Below, piece after piece: positions 18,349 to 26,242 of a DNA stretch of 57,362 bases. The notes beneath the pieces were generated by a model that was not told the DNA's origin, did no database searches, and saw nothing but the letters and a program-made list of their open reading frames with translations. This DNA is from Bacteroidota bacterium (GTDB lineage Bacteria > Bacteroidota > Bacteroidia > Chitinophagales > Chitinophagaceae). The position numbers were made by a program, and so were the translations under genes. Position 1 is the first letter of the stretch; every line of letters begins with the position of its first letter. Location of the stretch: NCBI GenBank assembly GCA_013288285.1, contig JABDCE010000005.1:1-57362 (forward strand). Reading direction: 5' to 3'.

Positions 18349-20366
18349 GATTGTTTTTCCTTTAAAACTTCCTCAATTCTGCGCGCAAAGTAAGCATTTT
18401 TTTTAGGATTCCGCAAACTTAATTTACGGTACATCTCTATAGCTTTATCATATTTACCTTGTTTGATATATATATCTGCCAATGATTCACTGGCCAGGCC
18501 ATCCTCCTTGGTAATAGAGTTTACGGCCATCTCAAATACATTCTCAGGTATCTCTTCATTCTCCTCTTCCATAGCAGCGGCCAGTTTCTCCTTCTGCCAC
18601 ATAGTTTTCAGCGCCTTCTGATCCTTCTTCTCCTCTTTCTGCTTCTCGGTATTATTCTTAAAGTGGAGCAGCCATTCCGAGAAGCTCATCATCACCATCA
18701 GCGACTTGTCTTCATCCTCATCGATCTCGGTCACTTCTTTAAATTCATCAATTTCTTCCGGTATCTCCAGCGACACCTTCACGCCCTGCTGCAGGAAGTA
18801 GTCTTCGGTATACACAGGATTTATTAATGGTTCTTTTTCGTCTGGTGCTGCGGGCTCCTGTGTCGGGGCCTGCTTTGCAACAACCGGTATCGCTTCTACC
18901 TTAGGCGCTTCGGGCTCAGTTGGTTTCGTTATGGCCACTTTCGCCGGCACTAACCTGGTAGGCAGCATTTCCCGCACCATTTCTTTGAGTGGGTGTACTA
19001 CCTGCGCGGGCCGGGCCACGAAACCCGGATCTTCCTTCAATGCCTCGGCCTGGGTTGGCATCTTCGGCAGATGTATCTGTGGCGTAATCTTCACCTCTGA
19101 CAGCACGGGTTCAAATGACGTCACTTCAGGGATGACCGTATGGCCCAATATATCAGGTATGCCAGCTACCTCTTCACGAGCTTCAACCCGTGGTTTCGTT
19201 TCTGCTGCTACCGGAACAACTGGTGGTGCAACTACCTTAGGCTCTTCTTTCTTCACTTCGGCTATGACTGGTGCTACTACCTTAGGCTCTTCCTTTTTCA
19301 CGTCGGCTACAACCGGTTGCGCTACTACCTTAGGCTCTTCTTTCTTTACTTCGGTTACTACCTGTGGTGCTACTATTTTCGGTTCTTCTTTTTTCACTTC
19401 GGCTACAACTGGTGTTGCAACAACTTTAGGCTCTTCCTTCTTCACCTCGGCAACTATCGGTGGTGCTACTACTTTAGGTTCTTCCTTCTTCACCTCGGCT
19501 ATCACCGGTGGTGCTACTACCTTCGGTTCTTCCTTCTTCACTTCGGTTACTACTTGCGGTGCCACTACTTTAGGCTCTTCCTTCTTCACCTCGGCTATCA
19601 CCGGTGGTGCTACTACTTTAGGTTCTTCCTTCTTCACTTCGGCAACAACCGGTGGTGCTACTACTTTAGGTTCTTCTTTCTTCACTTCAGCTACTACCGG
19701 TGGTGCTACTACCTTAGGCTCTTCCTTCTTCACTTCGGCTATCACAGGTGGCGCTACTACTTTCGGTTCTTCCTTCTTCACTTCTGCAACTACAGGTGGT
19801 GCTACTACTTTCGGTTCTTCTTTCTTCACCTCGGTTACCACCTGCGGCGCTACTACCTTAGGTTCTTCTTTCTTTACTTCGGCTACAACCGGTAGTGCTA
19901 CTACCTTGGGCTCTTCCTTCTTCACCTCGGCTATTACTGGTGGTGGGGGAGGAGTTGCCTTAGGCGCATCCTTGGGCAATTGTTTTGGCTGGGTAGCGCT
20001 GGCTGCCTGCTGCAGGAAACCCGGCACCTTCTGCGCCGGCTTATCTGCATCCGCTACCGGCCTGGCCACATCCACATTCCGCTTATCAGTGATCTTGTCG
20101 GCCCAGGGAGCTGCGGCGGGACGCTTGGTGCCCTCCAGGAAGGTACACAGCATCAGCCAGTTGCCCATGTACGGCTGTATCTCAGAGAGCAGTCCAGGGG
20201 TAAAATCTGCCGCTTTCTTATACTTCTCTGCCGCCTGTATATACCGTGCCGGAACAAAGTACGGGAACGTCTGGCGGAACAAGGCAACACTATTATGATC
20301 TCCGTCCGAGATGTTCTCCGGGCGGTCGAGTAATGACGATATATATTTTATAGACGATTGACTCAT
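18345..20366 (-). CDS. TPR protein with long Pro-Lys-Glu-Val 16-aa tandem repeat
   Basis: The ATG at 20366 lies 9 bp after the lptE stop; the longer frame would need a TTG at 20381. The product is ~673 aa. Residues 1-90 are a helical domain (IKYISSLLDRPENIS ... LLSEIQPYMGNWLMLCTFLEG). Residues ~145-385 are 15 copies of a 16-aa unit, consensus VVAEVKKEEPKVVAPP. An acidic region follows, and the C-terminus has a TPR-like hairpin (ADIYIKQGKYDKAIEMYRKLSLRNP). There is no signal peptide or membrane helix, so it is probably cytoplasmic. The gene sits between lptE and secG, an order known in Chitinophagaceae, but its function is unknown. The repeats resemble the Pro-Lys/Pro-Glu spacer of TonB in composition only. 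Confidence 0.8.
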   Translation of the reverse strand: MSQSSIKYISSLLDRPENISDGDHNSVALFRQTFPYFVPARYIQAAEKYKKAADFTPGLLSEIQPYMGNWLMLCTFLEGTKRPAAAPWADKITDKRNVDVARPVADADKPAQKVPGFLQQAASATQPKQLPKDAPKATPPPPPVIAEVKKEEPKVVALPVVAEVKKEEPKVVAPQVVTEVKKEEPKVVAPPVVAEVKKEEPKVVAPPVIAEVKKEEPKVVAPPVVAEVKKEEPKVVAPPVVAEVKKEEPKVVAPPVIAEVKKEEPKVVAPQVVTEVKKEEPKVVAPPVIAEVKKEEPKVVAPPIVAEVKKEEPKVVATPVVAEVKKEEPKIVAPQVVTEVKKEEPKVVAQPVVADVKKEEPKVVAPVIAEVKKEEPKVVAPPVVPVAAETKPRVEAREEVAGIPDILGHTVIPEVTSFEPVLSEVKITPQIHLPKMPTQAEALKEDPGFVARPAQVVHPLKEMVREMLPTRLVPAKVAITKPTEPEAPKVEAIPVVAKQAPTQEPAAPDEKEPLINPVYTEDYFLQQGVKVSLEIPEEIDEFKEVTEIDEDEDKSLMVMMSFSEWLLHFKNNTEKQKEEKKDQKALKTMWQKEKLAAAMEEENEEIPENVFEMAVNSITKEDGLASESLADIYIKQGKYDKAIEMYRKLSLRNPKKNAYFARRIEEVLKEKQS
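19210..19940 (-). repeat. 48-bp tandem repeat, about 15 units, in the TPR protein gene
   Basis: Fifteen in-frame units of 48 bp encode the 16-aa consensus VVAEVKKEEPKVVAPP. Units differ mostly at synonymous positions and at a few residues (PQ/PP, VT/VA). A recurring variant (…APQ followed by VVTEV…) appears three times, suggesting block duplications of several units. Copy number is likely to vary between strains and to be mis-assembled from short reads. Confidence 0.9.
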
Positions 20367-20374
20367 GGTTTGCG

Positions 20375-20875
20375 CTACCAATTTACGAAAGCTTTATTAA
20401 AAATATCATCCGATAGCTGATTTCCTATATCTTCAATGAGTGCGGCCTCCACATTCTGCAATATCTGCGACGCATCGAAATCAGAGAAGCGTGTGAACGT
20501 CTGCGTGAAATCGGCCTTGTCGTTGAGGCGGTTCTTGAAGGTCACTTTTATACTTATGGTCAGGCGGTTCTTGGTGGCCACCTGCACGCTCTGGGCGCCG
20601 GTCACCGTCACATCATAAGCCGTAATGTCGCCCGATATATCATAGTCAGCATCATCCTTATTCACCGGCTTCAGGCCGGTTTGGGAGAGTATGCGACTTT
20701 TTATCTTGGTGGTCATGGTGGTAGCGAGGCTGGGCACAACATTACGCGCCTTATTCTCGAACTGGTGGATATTAATATTTTTACCCTCTATGGTGGCCCC
20801 TGACAGGCTATATATACCGCAGCCACTCAGCGCCAGCAGTACCGGCAATACACATAAATAAGCCCAAATACGCAT
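20375..20875 (-). CDS. lptE: LPS-assembly lipoprotein LptE-like
   Basis: About 166 aa from the ATG at 20875 (a GTG two codons earlier is the alternative). The signal peptide ends in the lipobox LALSGC, so the mature protein is a lipoprotein. The sequence then reads GIYSLSGATIEGKNINIHQF, with later KNRLTISIKVTFKN and an amphipathic C-terminal helix (DIGNQLSDDIFNKAF), fitting the LptE/RlpB-like family of Bacteroidota. LptE plugs the LptD barrel in the outer membrane and helps deliver lipopolysaccharide to the surface. First gene of the lptE - TPR - secG operon; an LptD-like gene is in this window at 42890. Confidence 0.88.
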   Translation of the reverse strand: MRIWAYLCVLPVLLALSGCGIYSLSGATIEGKNINIHQFENKARNVVPSLATTMTTKIKSRILSQTGLKPVNKDDADYDISGDITAYDVTVTGAQSVQVATKNRLTISIKVTFKNRLNDKADFTQTFTRFSDFDASQILQNVEAALIEDIGNQLSDDIFNKAFVNW

Positions 20876-20918
20876 AGCCACAAAAATAGGGTAAAAAGGG
20901 CAAACAAGGAGAGGAGAA

Positions 20919-20951
20919 AGCCCCTCCCGACCTCCCCAAAAGGGAGGAGCC
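20919..20951. repeat. Small GC-rich hairpin repeat of the CCTCCC...GGGAGG type
   Basis: Contains CCTCCCC-AAAA-GGGAGG within a longer C-rich stretch. Short palindromic elements of this type are commonly scattered between genes in Bacteroidota. It may act as an extragenic stem-loop 45-75 bp upstream of lptE. Confidence 0.4.
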
Positions 20952-20966
20952 TACATACTGCGGATA

Positions 20967-21106
20967 TTGTACAGATTCTTTTTTCAGCGTTCACTTCCTG
21001 ATAGTTGCTCAGATAGCCATTGATAATCAATGATTTTGTGTGCAATTTTCCGTATCAACAGATGGAAAAGTGTACAAAAAGTGTACAAAAACTGGACAAA
21101 AAGTGA
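20967..21106. repeat. Long direct repeat, copy A (~140 bp)
   Basis: Begins TTGTACAGATTCTTTTTTCA and ends AACTGGACAAAAAGTGAA. It contains the near-palindrome ATTGATAATCAAT at its centre and an array of (G)TGTACAAAAA-like units near its right end. Copy B lies 113 bp away in the same orientation with conserved ends and a diverged middle. The two copies are almost the same length. Confidence 0.85.
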
Positions 21107-21635
21107 ACACTTTTTAAAGCCCCAAAAAAATCGGGCAATTTGATAAATTATTCGAATTTATTTTAAACTGCGGGTTTTCTTCCGGTTACTGCGGTAGAAG
21201 TTCCGGCGTTTTTGAGCATTTGTACAGATTCTTTTTTCAGCGTTCAATTTCTGATTATTGCTCAGTTTGTCATTGATAATCAATGGCTATGTGAGCAATT
21301 TTGGACTTGGGCAACTGGAAAACTGAACAAAAAGTGTACAAAAACTGGACAAAAAGTGAATCCGCCTACGTAAAAGGCTTCGGACGGGCAGGCATTTTCT
21401 TTACAGTGTCAAATTTAGAAAATGCACTATGTTTGATTGCTAAATCGGAATGGTTGGGTATAGTGGTAAACATACCAAACTGATGTCTCTGATCCCCCTA
21501 CTCTAATTCACCGCAAAGATCGGGCGGGGGATTGTGAAAAGGAGTTAATGGAAGATATATTTATTGGAAGCAAGCGATGACACTGTTTAGCTAATGGGTT
21601 GCAAACGTGTACCAGTCAGGTAAAAACACAGTCGC
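21107..21635. other. Non-coding stretch around and after the direct repeat
   Basis: Together with copy A this makes ~750 bp without a credible gene between lptE and the frameshifted lipoprotein. Apart from repeat copy B (21220-21360) it holds AT-rich DNA, a GC-rich patch (ATCCCCC at 21489 and GGGGGAT near 21524 could pair across a long loop) and no RNA gene that I recognise. Confidence 0.5.
21220..21360. repeat. Long direct repeat, copy B (~141 bp)
   Basis: Shares the first 27 bases with copy A without change, the central ATTGATAATCAATG, and the right-hand block GTGTACAAAAA-CTGGACAAAAAGTGAA. The middle has diverged by substitution rather than by insertion or deletion, so the element's length seems to be maintained. 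Confidence 0.85.
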
Positions 21636-22098
21636 CTATGGCGAAGCCAAAGTTGTTTCAATATAGCCATAATGGCAACATAGTCCCATAGCACTGTGGG
21701 AATAGTATAGTGAATTAATTTTATAATTATAAATCAGTGTGTCAATGTAACCAAAGAAGTTATGGAACGTTTGACACGTAAAGTAAAGAGAATCATTACG
21801 TTCAATTATAAAATGTAAAGTATCGATAGTAGAGTTACCTACATAAAAGATATGTAAAGGATCGTAAGGGAAATTTTCAGCAAAAATCATAGTGTCGTTT
21901 ATGACAGTAACGGAAAAAGCATAAATAGCATAATACTGCGTATCGAAAAAGATTGGGGCATCTGTATTATAATATATCGTCCCGTGCCAAGTGTGGGATC
22001 CGGCCATTTTAGAGGTATATGTAGTAGGATCAACTGTGTTTTTTTTTGCAGCTGCAAAGTAATACTATAGCAAAAGCACAGAGAAGTATGTGTTTCAT
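21636..22098 (-). pseudogene. Frameshifted lipoprotein gene (run of nine A), paralogue of the next gene
   Basis: The ATG at 22098 begins a lipoprotein signal (MKHILLCAFAIVLLCSC) whose codon for the lipobox Cys is followed by nine A's (T's at 22039-22047 on the + strand). With nine A's the frame hits a TGA six codons later. With eight A's it would continue as KKNTVDPTTYTSKMAGSHTW, aligning with SNDPTTFTAQMAGSHIW of the paralogue at 22126. The remaining 123 codons, ending ETTLASP, are intact. This is either a recent inactivation, a phase-variable switch or a sequencing error. Function of the family is unknown: a small AT-rich, Tyr- and Phe-rich surface lipoprotein. Confidence 0.75.
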
Positions 22099-22125
22099 AG
22101 TTTATTAAACAAAAAGCGGCTCTTA

Positions 22126-22596
22126 TCAAGGCGAAACCAAAGTTGTTGCCATGACGCCGCAAGTTGGACAATAATTATCATGGAAACAATATAAGGTATT
22201 AAGCTTGTAGTTATAAATTAATGTGTCTGTATAAATGATTCCGTCGCTATACATACCATCAAATATAGAACCTGCAAAGTAAAGAGAATCACTATGTCCT
22301 TTATTTAAATAATGCAATGTATTGATGACATACTGGCTTATATTAAAGTATTGTAACGGATCGTAAGGGAAATTTTTATAAACAATCGTACTATTGTTTA
22401 TAACAGTGATGGAGAAAGTATCTACAACATTGTATAGCGTATCGCCAGAGGGTCGGCCCATTATGTGATAAAATGTTGTGCCGTGCCAAATGTGAGATCC
22501 GGCCATTTGGGCAGTAAAGGTAGTAGGGTCATTTGATTTTTCACAGCTTACAAATAAAGCCATAGTTATATATACATATAGTAATAAATTCTTCAT
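22126..22596 (-). CDS. Small lipoprotein of unknown function, intact paralogue
   Basis: 156 aa from the ATG at 22596 (an ATG four codons upstream is possible). The signal peptide MKNLLLYVYITMALFVSC ends in a lipobox-like site. The mature part is beta-rich (DTFSITVINNSTIVYKNFPYDPL, DTLIYNYKLNTLYCF), suggesting a small beta-sandwich or barrel. The frameshifted gene immediately downstream is a diverged tandem copy: both share MAGSH.WHG, FPYDPL, the DTLIYNYK.N.LY segment and the TTL.SP end. Two Cys near the end (NYCPTCG) could form a disulphide or bind metal; the copy has CC at that place. Low GC compared with the flanking core genes. Confidence 0.7.
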   Translation of the reverse strand: MKNLLLYVYITMALFVSCEKSNDPTTFTAQMAGSHIWHGTTFYHIMGRPSGDTLYNVVDTFSITVINNSTIVYKNFPYDPLQYFNISQYVINTLHYLNKGHSDSLYFAGSIFDGMYSDGIIYTDTLIYNYKLNTLYCFHDNYCPTCGVMATTLVSP

Positions 22597-22698
22597 GGAC
22601 TTATGCATTTATTTACAAATAAGCATTAAAAAACGCAATTCAGATTCTTCCATTTGTAATACTATTAACAATATTAGCAAAAATTATGCCATAAATGA

Positions 22699-25600
22699 TC
22701 AATAACCAAAAGTTTCGTAAAAATCAATTATGCTATTATTGCAATAATCTTCCTGAAATCTAAACTGACTAATATTTCCATAGTACGGTGAAATAAAAAA
22801 AATATTTTCATTGTCAATGAACTGAAGGCTTGATAGCATTGAAGGAGAAGGCTTGACATAAGGTAAGGTGGAATATACGTATGTTACATCATCAATATTG
22901 TAATAGTAACATACCTGTGCAATACCAAAGTAAGCTATATTTTTGCCATCCGGGCTCACCGCTATTTGCCCTGATGCATCAGATTGTATCTGTGAAGCAA
23001 TAGGCTGGTGATTGTAATAATCGGCGGAATAGGATGGACTCATCGTGACCCATCCAGCACCCGTATCTATCATGCAATGAATATGCATTGAACCATCTTT
23101 ATAACGCCCAACATAGTATATCCTATTGTAGTAGAGAGCAAGGTTGCCAACAATCTGCAGATCCTGGGCTATCAACTGCGCATTTACATTGGCAGCATTG
23201 TAATAATAATCTACTAAACTGGCTATGTCGAAGTAATATAACAGACCGTCATTGCCTCTATAAAACAGCCTGGGTATTGTATGATTAGGATCATAAGTAA
23301 GCGCCCCAGCAGGCGTCTTCTGTGCACTAACAGCGGCGCCATGGGCTATTGCGGAATAGGTGGGGCTAACGGTATTCCAGGTTCCAGATGATTTCTGAAA
23401 TCCATGTACCGTGCGCAGCGGTATACCCGCAACCTGGCTGCTTATGTAATAAATGGAATAAGCTGTGGGATATATTAAACTGTCAGCTGCTTTTATTCCC
23501 TGGCCTACCATTGAATTTGACACTGTAGTACTACCTTTCATAAAATCAAGATATTCATAAGCCCAAGGACTGTGGATAGTGATTTGATGGATATACCCAT
23601 CAGTACCAATATACAATAAGACAGAACCACCAGGACTTGCCACTAAGCTATTCGCAGCCTTGCTCTGTGATGCGATAGGCACCCGATTAGGTGGATAAGT
23701 CTCGGCTGCATAAGAGACATTGATATAGAACCAAACGTCATCGCTTGCAGAATAGATGCAACCATGAATATAGCCATCGTTAGCTATATAATATATGGCA
23801 TCGGTACCTACGAAAACAAGATCGGAAGCGACATCAGCATAAAAGGGTGTTACATATTCGTCTGAAAAGTTGTGATATACCCAATTATGTGTTTCGGATT
23901 TTAAACCCAGCCAAATATTCTTTATTGTAGTTGTTTCAGAAAACGCAAGATAATATAGCTGACCTGCGTACCCCCGCTCATTAACCACTAACCTGCCAGG
24001 CATACAGAAATGACTATTTATGTCAAGACAATGAATTTTGTAAAAAAAGTATATGAGTATATCTTGTCTTACCCAATCAATCTGATGGCTAAACCAACTC
24101 GTATTATCATAGCCATACGGGCCAACATCGAATAAAGGGTGTGGATACACAGGTGAAGTCACAGCAAATCCAGACTTCATGCAACCGGCGCGCGTATCAA
24201 CATAACCATAATCTAACCGAAGAAAAGCCGGGTTATGTGTACAATGCCAGCCCTGCGGATTAAGGCCTCCTTTGCTGTTATTGATCAACCCAATGCCATA
24301 CTCTATTTTTACAGGAAGTATGCTTGTACCATCCTGTGCCCTTGGAAGAGGCGGGTCAAAACATGTGCTGAGTGGCACAGATTCATTACGGACATAATAA
24401 ATGCCCAGCGTATGAAAATCGAAAATAAGCTGACGCTCCCAGTCGTCTTTCCTGAAAGGTAGCAGATTTGGGTCATCGTAAAACCATCCATACATAGAAT
24501 GAATAAGCGAATCAGGCGAATCGCTGCCTGTCTCAAAACTCACATGCGAATCCAGTAATACCAAACCACGCCGGGCATTCACAGCTGCATAATTCCTTAT
24601 AGCTGTGGTTAGTTGCCATAAATTAGCATTGCCATAGTCATCATGACACGAAGAAAATAAATCATTCAGATGTATAGCCTCGCAGCCGCAATCGATATAG
24701 CGGGTACACATATAATAGATAAACATCCTTGCTTCAGGTTTAGTAATATCGAAAACAGGGTTTTTCGGGTAAGAAACCATCATCATTTCAGGGTAAAATT
24801 GCGTCGGATGAGAAGCATAATACCGACCAGTAGGGTAGAATAAACCAATAAAATCACTGATGTTTGCTGGCAATGGTATAAAATAGCTGTCATAGTAAAC
24901 ATTTTCAGATATACAAGCTCCCGCAATTATCTCTCGATCATGATTATGAAGAAATTTACAATCAAGGGCAAAGATTGTACAGATTTCTTCAAAGTTCATG
25001 CCACCTTCTAACTGTACAGTTTCAAAAGTGAATTTAGCACCTGTATCAACAATCATCTGCAACAAAGCTCCATGATCATAGCTTGTATCAGTTAGTGCTC
25101 CATAAGTAAGCGGATTGGTATAATCAAAATAAGCTGGATAATTTGGCCCATCTGGACCGCCCACGTTCATACCTTTGTCGGACAGTCTTGACACTTCGAT
25201 AGCCCTTTCCAGATACAACTCCATTACCTGCCGGGACATAGTATCTTGAAAATAATAAGGCGATGTATGATCGAAAGGGTCGTACTTCAGGAACACACCG
25301 CCGCCCTGAGCAGGCCCACCACCTAATACATATCTGCCGCCGCCACCCGAACCAGTGCCACGTGCGGTGGTGGTGCCGCCACCGGGCATTATTGTTCCGC
25401 CACCAGCTAGAACCTCACCACCTGTAGTACGGCCACCAGAGCCAGTACCATGTGTGGTGGAAGTGCCGCCACCGGGCATTATTGTTCCGCCACCAGCTAG
25501 AACCTCACCGCCTGTAGTGCGGCCACCAGAGCCAGTAGCTCGTGCCGTGGTGGTAGCGCCGCCACCATCTATTCGGCCACCAGTCATTCCGGCGCCACCA

Positions 25601-25800
25601 CCGCTCAAAGGCTCACCACCGCTCGGGCTGATAAATACCGGAGGCGGAACAACGTCAGGGCCTGATAAAGAGCCGGTAGTGCGTGTGCCTGTTATGGTAC
25701 TGCCACCGAGTGCTGTGTAAGTTGTGGCGCCTGTTGGATACATAGGCTCGCCAACGTCTGGCCCGGAGAGGAATGGCGATGCCGGTAATACTGTTGCCAT
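22699..25800 (-). CDS. Large unrecognised protein: Gly-rich N-terminus, TIM-barrel-like middle, propeller/lectin-like C-terminus
   Basis: 1033 aa without a recognisable signal peptide or sorting domain. Residues 1-170 are Gly/Thr/Pro-rich and include two 30-aa repeats (GGRTTGGEVLAGGGTIMPGG). Residues ~180-580 look like an alpha/beta domain of glycoside-hydrolase type: FDITKPEARMFIYYM and CGCEAIHLNDLFSS fit a barrel strand with acidic residues at its end, but no family was recognised. Residues ~630-1020 hold repeated 'PIASQ...S..G..LLYIG.DGYIHQI' and 'RLFYRGNDGLLYYFDI' units, resembling blades of sugar-binding propellers. It starts 3 bp after the preceding stop, so it is the last gene of a three-gene unit. 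The gene is AT-rich compared with its neighbours, a possible sign of transfer. Confidence 0.75.
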   Translation of the reverse strand: MATVLPASPFLSGPDVGEPMYPTGATTYTALGGSTITGTRTTGSLSGPDVVPPPVFISPSGGEPLSGGGAGMTGGRIDGGGATTTARATGSGGRTTGGEVLAGGGTIMPGGGTSTTHGTGSGGRTTGGEVLAGGGTIMPGGGTTTARGTGSGGGGRYVLGGGPAQGGGVFLKYDPFDHTSPYYFQDTMSRQVMELYLERAIEVSRLSDKGMNVGGPDGPNYPAYFDYTNPLTYGALTDTSYDHGALLQMIVDTGAKFTFETVQLEGGMNFEEICTIFALDCKFLHNHDREIIAGACISENVYYDSYFIPLPANISDFIGLFYPTGRYYASHPTQFYPEMMMVSYPKNPVFDITKPEARMFIYYMCTRYIDCGCEAIHLNDLFSSCHDDYGNANLWQLTTAIRNYAAVNARRGLVLLDSHVSFETGSDSPDSLIHSMYGWFYDDPNLLPFRKDDWERQLIFDFHTLGIYYVRNESVPLSTCFDPPLPRAQDGTSILPVKIEYGIGLINNSKGGLNPQGWHCTHNPAFLRLDYGYVDTRAGCMKSGFAVTSPVYPHPLFDVGPYGYDNTSWFSHQIDWVRQDILIYFFYKIHCLDINSHFCMPGRLVVNERGYAGQLYYLAFSETTTIKNIWLGLKSETHNWVYHNFSDEYVTPFYADVASDLVFVGTDAIYYIANDGYIHGCIYSASDDVWFYINVSYAAETYPPNRVPIASQSKAANSLVASPGGSVLLYIGTDGYIHQITIHSPWAYEYLDFMKGSTTVSNSMVGQGIKAADSLIYPTAYSIYYISSQVAGIPLRTVHGFQKSSGTWNTVSPTYSAIAHGAAVSAQKTPAGALTYDPNHTIPRLFYRGNDGLLYYFDIASLVDYYYNAANVNAQLIAQDLQIVGNLALYYNRIYYVGRYKDGSMHIHCMIDTGAGWVTMSPSYSADYYNHQPIASQIQSDASGQIAVSPDGKNIAYFGIAQVCYYYNIDDVTYVYSTLPYVKPSPSMLSSLQFIDNENIFFISPYYGNISQFRFQEDYCNNSIIDFYETFGY
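25373..25540 (-). repeat. Two 90-bp-period repeats in the Gly-rich N-terminus
   Basis: Copies at 25373-25450 and 25463-25540 are almost identical and encode GGEVLAGGGTIMPGGG with flanking GSGGRTTG; a third, shorter Gly-rich relic follows. They form a flexible linker. Confidence 0.8.
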
Positions 25801-25803
25801 AGG

Positions 25804-26166
25804 TTAGCGGTTGTAGGGTAAAACATTTTGTGGCAGGCGCTGCATAGCAGAGGCTGTTGTTATCGAATTGTTTGAAGATGCAGCGTTTTGACTGGCCGAC
25901 ATTGCAGAATTGTAGGATGGTGCGGGCTGCTGCACTGCGGGAGGCATGCCAGGACGAGACACCGGCGGCATCCAGTTCTGCATATTGCTGTGCGACTGGC
26001 GCAGCGGCATATTATCATTGCTCATGGCCTTACCACCGCAGCCGCATTTTTTGTTTTGCGGCGGTGTATAAGGCATATTATTAGCAGGGCAGCGGGCATA
26101 AGCAGGTGCGTTGTTGTAGCCCGGCATAGCGCCATCTGTAGCGGAGTTTAAAAGATCGTATTTCAT
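25804..26166 (-). CDS. Small Asn/Pro/Ser-rich protein with a Cys-Gly knot, middle gene of the cluster
   Basis: 120 aa from the ATG at 26166 (MKYDLLNSATDGAMPGYNN); the longer frame lacks a plausible start context. There is no signal peptide. The central KKCGCGGKAM segment plus an earlier Cys (YARCPAN) gives three Cys close together, as in metal-binding or disulphide clusters. The C-terminal half is low complexity, Ser/Ala/Pro/Asn/Gln-rich (PAVQQPAPSYNSAMSASQNA), suggesting a disordered linker. It follows the 26243 gene by 76 bp and precedes the 1033-aa gene by 3 bp, so translation is probably coupled to the latter. No family recognised. Confidence 0.65.
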   Translation of the reverse strand: MKYDLLNSATDGAMPGYNNAPAYARCPANNMPYTPPQNKKCGCGGKAMSNDNMPLRQSHSNMQNWMPPVSRPGMPPAVQQPAPSYNSAMSASQNAASSNNSITTASAMQRLPQNVLPYNR

Positions 26167-26242
26167 GCTACTTGTGTTTGTGATGAAGTGCGCAATGCGC
26201 AAATAAGTTATAGACAAATGAAAATTACCGGTATAGCTTGTA

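Noticed and set aside
19210-19940. Regular repeat that could look like a CRISPR array
   Set aside because: Units are directly joined, in frame and without unique spacers; this is a protein-coding tandem repeat.
18931-20298. Long open frames (455 and 251 codons) on the + strand opposite the repeat protein gene
   Set aside because: They are shadows of the 48-bp repeat read on the other strand; their Gly/Ser/Thr/Phe or Tyr/Arg-rich products show no start signal or domain, and the - strand gene has clear operon context.
20827-21045. 72-codon - strand frame running from repeat copy A into lptE
   Set aside because: The part over lptE is in the wrong frame for the clear lipoprotein, and the rest is repeat DNA.
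21301-21483. 60-codon frame overlapping repeat copy B
   Set aside because: Starts inside the repeat and has no features of a protein family; probably chance.
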